In this document: one piece after another, positions 7,032-13,216 of the stretch
Numbering within the stretch: the stretch's first letter is position 1
Layout of the letters: every line of letters starts with the position of its first letter
Position numbers and translations under genes: made by a program
Notes under the pieces: generated by a model
What the model saw: only the letters and a program-made list of their open reading frames with translations
Databases searched by the model: none
What the model was told of the DNA's origin: nothing
Assembly: GCA_036525795.1 (NCBI GenBank)
Contig: DATCZS010000018.1
Location: 1-22,239 of the forward strand
DNA: 22,239 bases
Direction of reading: 5' to 3'
Source of the DNA: DATCZS01 sp036525795
Lineage (GTDB): Bacteria; Actinomycetota; Acidimicrobiia; Spongiisociales; ZC4RG35

Positions 7032-7453
7032 CCGTCGAAATCCATCCCGAGATCCGCGAGGCGATGCTCGTCCACGCCTACAACTGCCACCCGGAGGAGT
7101 CGTGCGGGCTGCTGGCCGGCGACGACTCGGGGGCGATCCGGATGGCGTACCCGCTCACCAACGTCCTTCGCTCCCCCACCAACTACACGATCGACCCCGG
7201 CGAGCACTTCCGGGCGCTGAAGCATGCCGAGCGCCAGGGGTGGGACATCGTCGGGGTGTTCCACTCCCACCCCCACACGGAGGCCTATCCCTCTCCCACC
7301 GACGTGCGCCTCGCCCCCGAGCCCGACTGGCTCTACGTGCTGGTGGGGATGGAGCAGCTCGACCGTCCTGACGTGCGGGGCTTCCACATCCGCCAGGGCC
7401 TGATCACCGAGATACCGATCCGACTCACCGAAAACGGAAGGAACCGACCATGA
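7028..7453 (+). CDS. mec: JAMM/MPN+ metallopeptidase Mec (M67)
   Basis: A 141-residue single-domain zinc peptidase. The JAMM signature is complete: E24 in HPEESCG, H79 and H81 in HSHP, S89 and D92 in YPSPTD. In M. tuberculosis the homologue Mec (Rv1334) cleaves cysteine off the C-terminus of CysO after CysM has attached it. Here it sits directly upstream of cysO, in the mycobacterial order mec-cysO-cysM. Because this CysO ends in three extra residues after its diglycine, Mec may also perform the initial trimming, as QbsD does for QbsE in thioquinolobactin synthesis. The start at 7028 overlaps the previous stop; GGAGA at 7014-7018 could serve as ribosome binding site. Its own stop overlaps the cysO start (ATGA). 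Confidence 0.9.
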   Translation: MTVEIHPEIREAMLVHAYNCHPEESCGLLAGDDSGAIRMAYPLTNVLRSPTNYTIDPGEHFRALKHAERQGWDIVGVFHSHPHTEAYPSPTDVRLAPEPDWLYVLVGMEQLDRPDVRGFHIRQGLITEIPIRLTENGRNRP

Positions 7454-7734
7454 CCGCCACCGTCAACCTGCCGACCATCCTCCGCAGCCATGCCGCCGGC
7501 AGCCGCAGGATCGAGGTGTCCGGCACCACCGTGGGAGAGGTGTTCGCCGACATCTCCCGGCGCTACCCCACGCTCGGTGAGCAGCTCATCTCCGCTCAGG
7601 GCGACCTGCCCGTGTTCGTCAACGTGTTCGTCGACGACGAGGACATCCGCTATCTCGAGGGCCTCGACACCCCTGTCGGCGAGAGAACCGAGATCACGAT
7701 CCTCCCGGCCGTGGCGGGCGGCGCCGTCACATGA
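7450..7734 (+). CDS. cysO: Ubiquitin-like sulfur carrier CysO with C-terminal extension
   Basis: A 94-residue MoaD/ThiS-fold protein. The N-terminus (VNLPTILRSH) and the block FVNVFVDDEDIRYLEGL followed by ILPAVAGG closely resemble mycobacterial CysO as I remember it. CysO carries sulfur as a thiocarboxylate on its terminal glycine and donates it to CysM. Here the diglycine G90-G91 is not terminal: the reading frame adds A92, V93 and T94 before the TGA. Adenylation requires a free glycine carboxylate, so the tail should be removed first, presumably by the JAMM peptidase encoded upstream. A strong ribosome site GGAAGGA (7436-7442) lies 7 nt before the ATG. Both ends overlap neighbours by 4 nt (mec and cysM). 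Confidence 0.9.
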   Translation: MTATVNLPTILRSHAAGSRRIEVSGTTVGEVFADISRRYPTLGEQLISAQGDLPVFVNVFVDDEDIRYLEGLDTPVGERTEITILPAVAGGAVT

Positions 7735-8693
7735 CCGTCGCGGTCTCCGCCGTGGACCTGACCCGGTTCGGCGTCGCCGAGACGCCGCTGGTCGCCCTCG
7801 ATGCGGTGGCGCCTCCCGGTGTGCACCTCTTCGCCAAGTGCGAGTGGCAGCTTCCGACGGGCTCTGTGAAGGATCGGGTGGCCGCCTCGATGGTGGCCCT
7901 GGCGCAGGACGAAGGGCGGATCGCGGACGGGACCCGTCTGCTGGAATCGTCCTCCGGCAACACCGGCATCGCGCTGGCGCGCATCGCCGCGCTGACGGGA
8001 ACGCCGTTGACGGTGATGGTCCCGGACAACGTGTCCCGGGAGCGGATCGAACTGCTCTCGGCCTTCGGGGCGCACATCGAGATGACGCCCGGTGCAGAGG
8101 GCTCGAACGGCGCGGTCCGCAGGGCGGAGGCGCGGGCCGCCCAGACAGGCGAGCTGATGCTGCACCAGTACGAGAATCCCGCCAATCCCGCCGCCCACGA
8201 GGTCACCACCGGCCCCGAGGTGATCCGCCAGGTCGCCGCCGCCGGCCACGACCGGGTGGATGCCTTCGTCGCGTCTCTCGGAACGGGCGGAACCGTGATG
8301 GGGGTGGGGCGGGCGCTTCGCCGGGTGTGGCCGGATGTGACGGTGGTCGCCGCCGAGCCGCCGGCGGGGGAGTCGATCGCCGGGCTCCGCACGATGGCGG
8401 ACGGCTACATCCCTCCCGTCTTCGACCCGTCGGCAATCGACCGGAAGCTGCTCGTGCGGTCGCGTGACTCGATCGTCATGACCAGGCGCCTGCTGGCCGA
8501 ACAGGGCCTGTTCGTGGGGCCTTCGTCCGGGGCGGCGGTGCATGCCGCCGTCAAGGTCGCCTCGCGCCTGTCCCCAGGGTCGGTGATCGTGACGGTGTTG
8601 CCCGATGCCGGATGGAAGTACCTCTCGACCGGCATCTTCGGCGGGTCGATCGACGAGGCCGAAGCCCGGGTGATCGACGCGACCTTGTGGTGA
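7731..8693 (+). CDS. cysM: CysO-dependent cysteine synthase CysM
   Basis: A 320-residue fold-type II PLP enzyme. K47 in TGSVKDR is the PLP lysine; SSGNTG (74-79) and GTGGTVMG form the cofactor and substrate loops. The C-terminus DAGWKYLSTGIFGGSIDEAE matches the CysO-using enzyme of M. tuberculosis rather than CysK. R220 (in AGLRTM) falls where that enzyme has Arg220, which recognises the phosphate of O-phosphoserine; this alignment is from memory. The expected reaction is O-phosphoserine plus thiocarboxylated CysO to a CysO-cysteine adduct, later hydrolysed by Mec. It starts inside the end of cysO (ATGA overlap). The TGA at 8691-8693 is followed at once by the -10 box of the next gene. Confidence 0.92.
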   Translation: MTVAVSAVDLTRFGVAETPLVALDAVAPPGVHLFAKCEWQLPTGSVKDRVAASMVALAQDEGRIADGTRLLESSSGNTGIALARIAALTGTPLTVMVPDNVSRERIELLSAFGAHIEMTPGAEGSNGAVRRAEARAAQTGELMLHQYENPANPAAHEVTTGPEVIRQVAAAGHDRVDAFVASLGTGGTVMGVGRALRRVWPDVTVVAAEPPAGESIAGLRTMADGYIPPVFDPSAIDRKLLVRSRDSIVMTRRLLAEQGLFVGPSSGAAVHAAVKVASRLSPGSVIVTVLPDAGWKYLSTGIFGGSIDEAEARVIDATLW

Positions 8694-8699
8694 TAGCCT
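8694..8699 (+). promoter_or_regulatory. Leaderless -10 box for the DinB-like gene
   Basis: TAGCCT abuts the cysM stop codon and leaves exactly 6 nt to the GTG at 8706. Any -35 contacts would lie within the cysM coding sequence. Confidence 0.5.
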
Positions 8700-8705
8700 C
8701 GGGCG

Positions 8706-9236
8706 GTGGCAGTTCCCAAACCTCCCAGGGAGGGCGATGAGCGCCAGACGCTGGTCGCCTTCCTCGACTACTACCGGGCGGTCGTCGCCGACAAGGCTTC
8801 GGGCCTGACCTCCGCCCAACTCGACATGCGGCTCGGCCCGTCGACCCTGACCCTGGGGGGCATCGTCCATCACCTCGCCCTGGTCGAGAACTGGTGGTTT
8901 CACCAGGTCCTGCTCGGGCTGGAGCCGGACGAGCCGTGGAAGGGCGCCCCGTGGGGGGAAGATCGCGACTGGGACTTCACCGTGGCGGCCTCCCTGGACC
9001 CGCAGACGATCCTCGACCGGTATGGGACCGAGTGCGAGCGCGCCAGGGCAGCCGTCGACTCGGTCGGCGACCTCGAACGTGTGTCGGTGTGGCGGAACGC
9101 GCGTGGCGAAGGCTTCTCGCTGCGCTGGATCCTCGTCCACATGATCGAAGAGACTGCCCGGCATGCCGGCCACGCCGACCTGATCAGGGAGTCGATCGAT
9201 GGCGCAACCGGAGACTTCCGCGACGATGGGGAGTAG
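8706..9236 (+). CDS. DinB-like (DUF664) four-helix metalloprotein
   Basis: A 176-residue protein of the DinB/YfiT superfamily, whose members are four-helix bundles with a three-histidine metal site and in actinobacteria include thiol-dependent (mycothiol or bacillithiol) transferases. The likely metal ligands are H55 or H56 in GGIVHHLALVENWW, and H145 plus H153 or H156 in LVHMIEETARHAGHAD. The GTG at 8706 is set by the adjacent -10 box and begins a short basic tail before the first helix. The substrate cannot be read from the sequence; transfer of a low-molecular-weight thiol is a family-level guess that would suit the cysteine genes just upstream. The ROK kinase gene follows after 36 bp and may be cotranscribed. 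Confidence 0.75.
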   Translation: MAVPKPPREGDERQTLVAFLDYYRAVVADKASGLTSAQLDMRLGPSTLTLGGIVHHLALVENWWFHQVLLGLEPDEPWKGAPWGEDRDWDFTVAASLDPQTILDRYGTECERARAAVDSVGDLERVSVWRNARGEGFSLRWILVHMIEETARHAGHADLIRESIDGATGDFRDDGE

Positions 9237-9272
9237 CCGCCGGGACCGACCCGGTGCCCGGTGGTGCCCGAG

Positions 9273-10175
9273 ATGACCGGAGGGCCACTCGGCGCGATCG
9301 AAGCCGGTGGGACCAAGTTCGTGTGCGCGGTGGGCACGGGTCCGGACGACGTCTGGGAGCGGGTGCGAATCGACACGGCCGACCCCCGGGACACCCTGGA
9401 GGCGGCGATCGGCTTCTTCGCCGCGGGGCCTCCCCTCGATGCGATCGGGATCGCCGCGTTCGGCCCGCTCGAGCTGCGGGCAGGCCATCCCGACTACGGC
9501 CACATCACCACCACGCCCAAGCCGGGGTGGGCGGGGACCGACCTGGTCGGTCCCGTCCGGGCGGCGCTCGAGGTGCCGGTCGCGATCGACACAGACGTCA
9601 ACGCTGCAGGGCTCGGCGAATGGCGCTGGGGTGCCGGACAGGGGCTGTCCAACCTGGTGTACCTGACCGTCGGGACGGGGATCGGTGGTGGGGCAATCGT
9701 CGACGGGCGGCCGGTGACCGGCCTGGTCCACCCCGAGATGGGGCACGTCTCGGTCGAACGTCTCGAAGGAGACGCCTTTCCCGGTGTCTGCCCGTTCCAC
9801 GGCGACTGCTTCGAAGGCATGGCCTCCGGGCCCGCCATCGAGGCGAGGTGGGGGCGGCGCGGTGAGGAACTGGGCGTGCTGACCGAACAGGCGGTCTCGG
9901 TCGAATCCCACTACCTGGCTGCCGGCATCCGCAACATCGTGTTCACGCTGGCCCCGCAGCGGGTGATCGTGGGCGGCGGAGTGGGCCGGATTCCCGGCCT
10001 GGTCGAGCATGCCAACCGCCGGCTGGTCGGGCTGATGGCGGGATACGCCGTCCAGCCCGAACACGAGGCCGGATTCATCGTGACCCCCGGGCTGGGCGAG
10101 GACTCCGGCATCGCGGGCGGGTTCGCCCTCGCCCGGGCGGCCGTCGGCTCCGATCGGCGCGGCGGCACCCCGTAG
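9273..10175 (+). CDS. ROK-family sugar kinase, fructokinase-like
   Basis: A 300-residue cytoplasmic kinase of the ROK family. GAIEAGGTKFVCAVG (7-21) is the first phosphate loop; D108 in DTDVNAAGLGEW is the catalytic base position; LTVGTGIGGGAI (131-142) is the second phosphate loop. The zinc site typical of this family is present: a His in HPEMGH (153-158) with C173, H176 and C179 in CPFHGDC. The HPEMGH/CPFHGDCFEGMASGPAI block is most like bacterial fructokinases (B. subtilis GmuE/YdhR type), so fructose is the likely but unproven substrate. ATG 9273 is chosen because it brings GAIEAGGTKF to the usual distance from the N-terminus; GTG 9261, four codons upstream, is an alternative. No convincing promoter precedes it. 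Confidence 0.87.
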   Translation: MTGGPLGAIEAGGTKFVCAVGTGPDDVWERVRIDTADPRDTLEAAIGFFAAGPPLDAIGIAAFGPLELRAGHPDYGHITTTPKPGWAGTDLVGPVRAALEVPVAIDTDVNAAGLGEWRWGAGQGLSNLVYLTVGTGIGGGAIVDGRPVTGLVHPEMGHVSVERLEGDAFPGVCPFHGDCFEGMASGPAIEARWGRRGEELGVLTEQAVSVESHYLAAGIRNIVFTLAPQRVIVGGGVGRIPGLVEHANRRLVGLMAGYAVQPEHEAGFIVTPGLGEDSGIAGGFALARAAVGSDRRGGTP

Positions 10176-10208
10176 CCGGGCGTGTCCGCACCCTCCAGAC
10201 GAGCGTTC

Positions 10209-10214
10209 TAGCCT
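10209..10214 (+). promoter_or_regulatory. Leaderless -10 box for the MBL-fold gene
   Basis: TAGCCT is followed by 6 nt and the GTG at 10221, the same geometry as upstream of the DinB-like gene. It fixes the start of the hydrolase gene. Confidence 0.55.
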
Positions 10215-10220
10215 GGGGAC

Positions 10221-11048
10221 GTGATCTGGAAAATCGAACTAGGAACCGCGGTCCTCTACGGGATTCGCGATGGCCAGACCGACCGCGACCCGATCGAGTT
10301 CCTCATCGGCTCGAACCCCGAGGCGCTGGCCCGGTATCCGCAGTACCTCACCGCCGACGGGCTGATGACCAACAGCTTCTCGTGCTACCTCTTCGACACC
10401 GGGAGCAGGCGGGTCCTGGTCGACACCGGCTTCGGCTACAACGCCCATGGCGGCGTCGGCGCCATGCCGGCGGCGCTCGAGACGCTCGGGGTGGCCCCGG
10501 GCGACATCGACCATGTGGTGTTCACCCACATGCACCCCGACCACATCCTCGGCTCGCTCGATGCCGATCAGGCTCCGCTCTTCGCCAACGCCTCCCATGC
10601 CACGCTGAAGAGGGAGGTCGACCACTGGAGGAGCGGGACGGACGACCGCTCCGTCGGCATCGCCCGGGTCGCCGGCATCCTCGATGGGGCGGGACTGCTC
10701 GACGCCGCGGACGAGCCGGGCCAGATCGTTCCCGGCGTCACCACCTTCGCGTCATACGGCCACACCCCCGGCCACACCGCGGTCAGGCTGTCGTCGGGCG
10801 ACGACGAAGTGGTCATCGCCGGCGACCTCACGTTCAGCCAGATGCAGATCGAGTACACCGACTGGAACTTCCCCTACGACGTCGACAAGCCGCGTGCCGC
10901 CGCCGCACGTGCGGAGTTCTTCGACATGCTCGCCGACTCGGGGGTGCCGTACGTGGCGGGACACTACGTGCACCCGGGATACGGCAGGGTCGTCGTCACG
11001 GCCGAGGGTCGCCGCTACGAGGCCCTCCCCGTGACCGAGATCGCCTAG
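10221..11048 (+). CDS. Metallo-beta-lactamase-fold hydrolase
   Basis: A 275-residue cytoplasmic MBL-fold enzyme with a two-metal site: H103, H105, D107 and H108 in THMHPDHILG, a histidine of GHTPGHT (181-186), bridging D202 in AGDLTF, and a late histidine in GHYVHPG (248-251). The order and the N-terminal insertion (about 15-55) resemble the lactonase/arylsulfatase-like and AHL-lactonase-like MBL hydrolases rather than glyoxalase II or RNase Z. The substrate is unknown. There is no signal peptide. The TAG at 11046-11048 shares the palindrome CTAG with the stop codon of the opposing DUF255 gene, so the two converge with a 4-bp overlap. Confidence 0.82.
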   Translation: MIWKIELGTAVLYGIRDGQTDRDPIEFLIGSNPEALARYPQYLTADGLMTNSFSCYLFDTGSRRVLVDTGFGYNAHGGVGAMPAALETLGVAPGDIDHVVFTHMHPDHILGSLDADQAPLFANASHATLKREVDHWRSGTDDRSVGIARVAGILDGAGLLDAADEPGQIVPGVTTFASYGHTPGHTAVRLSSGDDEVVIAGDLTFSQMQIEYTDWNFPYDVDKPRAAAARAEFFDMLADSGVPYVAGHYVHPGYGRVVVTAEGRRYEALPVTEIA

Positions 11049-13084
11049 GGGGTTTCCTCCGGCGAGGTGCGGACAAGCCGGCGCGCCAGGAGCGCCGGGT
11101 CGTTCACGGGTGCGTCGCAGACGAAGTCGTGGCACACGTACGCATTGGGCTCGCCGCCGGCCCGCCCGGCGAGAAGCGGCACGGCGCCCTGTCCCGAACC
11201 GTCGCGGTCCACCGCCAGCACCAGTCCGGGCCGGGGCGAAGACCAGACGACCCGCTCCAGCGAGCGCGTGTCGTCTCCGACGATCGCCACCTCCGACGGG
11301 CCTTCGGCCAGACCGGTCAGAACGGTGAGGAGGTGCCCGGCCGCGGAAGGGTGGCGCTCGATGAGCAGACCTCCGGCAGTCACCGTGCGCTCGGCCAGCA
11401 CCCGCAGGTCGTGATCTCCCTCGTACCGGGAGGCCAGGAGCAGGGCCTCGGCGGCCATCGAGTTGCCGGAGGGATGCGGGTTGTCCATCTGGTCCTTGGG
11501 GCGGGTGACGAGGGGGTCGGCGTCGCGGCCGGTGGTGAAGAAGCCGCCGGCGGGATCACCGAACAGTTCGGGGATGGCGCGGGTGGTCGCAACCGCCCGG
11601 GTGTACCACTCGGTCTCCCCGGTGGCGGCGTAGAGCGCGAACAGCCCGGTGGCAACCGCCCCGTAGTCCTCGAGGAAGGCCGGTGTGGATGCGTGACCCT
11701 CCGACCAGGAGCGGAGCAGGCGGCCGTCCTCCCTCGTCAGCCGCGTGTGAATGAACCTGGCGCACGCTCTGGCGCGGTCCAACAGGTCCTCGCGCTCGGT
11801 GATCGCCCCGGCCTCGGCGAAGGCGCGGAGGGCCATGCCGTTCCACGAGGCGATCACCTTGTGGTCGAGGCCCGGTCTGATGCGGGCCGACCGGGCGGCG
11901 AAAAGGGCGTCGACGGCCGCGGACCGGGCCGCCGCCACCCGGTCGAGGTCGACACCGTGGCGATCGGCAACCTCTCCGGCCGTCGTCGCAAGATGGAGGA
12001 TGTTCGAGCCTTCGAAGTTCCCTTCCGCCGTGACCCCGAACAGGTCGGCAACGATCGGGCCGTCGTCCGGTCCGGCCACCGCCAGGAACTCCTCCAGCGA
12101 CCACACGTAGAACCGCCCCTCCTCGCCCTCCGAGTCGGCGTCTTCGGCGGCGAAGAACCCGCCGTCGGGGTGCGACAGGTCCCGCGCCAGGTACTCGAGG
12201 ATCCGCTCTGCCACCTGGCGGAACTCGTCCTCATCGCAGATCTGCCATCCCCGCAGATAGATGCGGGCGAGGGTGGCGTTGTCGTAGAGCATCTTCTCGA
12301 AGTGGGGAACCAGCCACTCCGAGTCCACCGCGTACCGGGCGAATCCGCCGCCGATCTGGTCGTGGATCCCGCCCCGTGCCATCTTGAGGAGCGTCTGGCG
12401 AAGCATCGCCCGCGCCCGGGGGGCCCAGGGCCGGTCGGCGGCGTTGACCAGGAAGTCGAGCACGGACTGCTGGGGAAACTTGGGGGCGCCTCCGAAGCCC
12501 CCGTTCACCTGGTCGTACTCCCCGGCGAGGTGATCGTGGGCGGCGGCCAGGGCGGAGGCCGGGGGGAGCGTCTCCGCCGGGGGCAGGGTGCGGCTGATCG
12601 CCAGGCGGATCTTCTCTGCCTGCTCCTCCAGCTGGTCGCGGCGACCGTTCCACGCGTCTGATATGGCGGCCAGTACCCGGCGGAACCCGGGTCGCCCGGG
12701 CATGTCGGACTTCGGGAAGTAGGTGCCGGCATAGAACGGCCGGCCGTCGTGGTCGAGCCAGACGGTCATCGGCCAGCCGCCGTGCCCGGTGGTCGCCTGC
12801 ACCGCCGCCATGTAGATGGCGTCGATGTCCGGCCGCTCCTCCCTGTCGACTTTGACGTTGACGAAGCCGCCGTTCATCTGGGCGGCGGTGGTCTCGTCCT
12901 CGAACGACTCGTGAGCCATCACGTGACACCAGTGACACGCCGAATAGCCCACCGACAGCAGGATCGGGACGTCCCGGCTGCGCGCCTCTGCGAACGCCTC
13001 TTCGCCCCATTCGTGCCAGTCGACCGGATTGTCCTGATGCTGGCGCAGGTAGGGCGAGGTGGACTCGGCGAGACGATTGGGCAT
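11045..13084 (-). CDS. DUF255 thioredoxin-domain protein (YyaL/SPATA20 family)
   Basis: A 679-residue protein, normal length for the family. The N-terminal thioredoxin-like domain (about 1-165) opens with the family signature NRLAESTSPYLRQH and DNPVDWHEW and carries C50-H-W-C53 in SACHWCHVM, followed by VNVKVDREERPDID. The remainder is an alpha/alpha-toroid region like N-acylglucosamine 2-epimerases and glycosidases, with GGGFARYAVD, VPHFEKMLYDNA and NPHPSGNS blocks. Its biochemical function is unknown. The start at 13084 is firm because the family begins with this motif and a TACGGT box lies 7 nt upstream; the frame stays open far upstream across the next genes on the opposite strand, which is a shadow. 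It is divergent from the acetyltransferase gene, with 132 bp between them. Confidence 0.9.
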   Translation of the reverse strand: MPNRLAESTSPYLRQHQDNPVDWHEWGEEAFAEARSRDVPILLSVGYSACHWCHVMAHESFEDETTAAQMNGGFVNVKVDREERPDIDAIYMAAVQATTGHGGWPMTVWLDHDGRPFYAGTYFPKSDMPGRPGFRRVLAAISDAWNGRRDQLEEQAEKIRLAISRTLPPAETLPPASALAAAHDHLAGEYDQVNGGFGGAPKFPQQSVLDFLVNAADRPWAPRARAMLRQTLLKMARGGIHDQIGGGFARYAVDSEWLVPHFEKMLYDNATLARIYLRGWQICDEDEFRQVAERILEYLARDLSHPDGGFFAAEDADSEGEEGRFYVWSLEEFLAVAGPDDGPIVADLFGVTAEGNFEGSNILHLATTAGEVADRHGVDLDRVAAARSAAVDALFAARSARIRPGLDHKVIASWNGMALRAFAEAGAITEREDLLDRARACARFIHTRLTREDGRLLRSWSEGHASTPAFLEDYGAVATGLFALYAATGETEWYTRAVATTRAIPELFGDPAGGFFTTGRDADPLVTRPKDQMDNPHPSGNSMAAEALLLASRYEGDHDLRVLAERTVTAGGLLIERHPSAAGHLLTVLTGLAEGPSEVAIVGDDTRSLERVVWSSPRPGLVLAVDRDGSGQGAVPLLAGRAGGEPNAYVCHDFVCDAPVNDPALLARRLVRTSPEETP

Positions 13085-13091
13085 GGGTTGA

Positions 13092-13097
13092 ACCGTA
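13092..13097 (-). promoter_or_regulatory. Leaderless -10 box for the DUF255 gene
   Basis: On the minus strand TACGGT is followed by 7 nt and the ATG at 13084. It lies in the divergent promoter region that also serves the acetyltransferase gene. Confidence 0.45.
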
Positions 13098-13142
13098 GCG
13101 ACGGACGCGCGTGCAGCCGGACTCGTGCCGCCGGCGAACGGC

Positions 13143-13182
13143 GACTCGGGACTTGCGGCTCGGGACTCGAGACGTGCGGCTC
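13143..13182. repeat. Tandem 19-bp repeat in divergent promoter region
   Basis: Two copies, 13143-13161 (GACTCGGGACTTGCGGCTC) and 13164-13182 (GACTCGAGACGTGCGGCTC), match at 17 of 19 bases with a 21-bp period, two helical turns. The second copy ends 22 bp before the acetyltransferase -10 box, so it would overlap or touch the -35 region. It may be a regulator site or a low-complexity remnant. Confidence 0.5.
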
Positions 13183-13204
13183 TGGCCGCCGGCCGGTGAG
13201 GGCG

Positions 13205-13210
13205 TACGCT
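13205..13210 (+). promoter_or_regulatory. Leaderless -10 box for the acetyltransferase gene
   Basis: TACGCT is followed by exactly 6 nt and the GTG at 13217. It selects this GTG over earlier in-frame codons in the open frame that begins at 12749. Confidence 0.55.
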
Positions 13211-13216
13211 CGATTC

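Noticed and set aside
7650..10064. An 804-codon open frame on the minus strand
   Set aside because: It is antisense to cysM, the DinB-like gene and the ROK kinase, all with clear motifs on the plus strand. The long frame follows from high GC at third codon positions.
10382..12661. A 759-codon open frame on the plus strand
   Set aside because: It overlaps the MBL gene in another frame and the DUF255 gene in antisense, and its product is a repetitive Arg/Gly-rich sequence with no recognisable domain.
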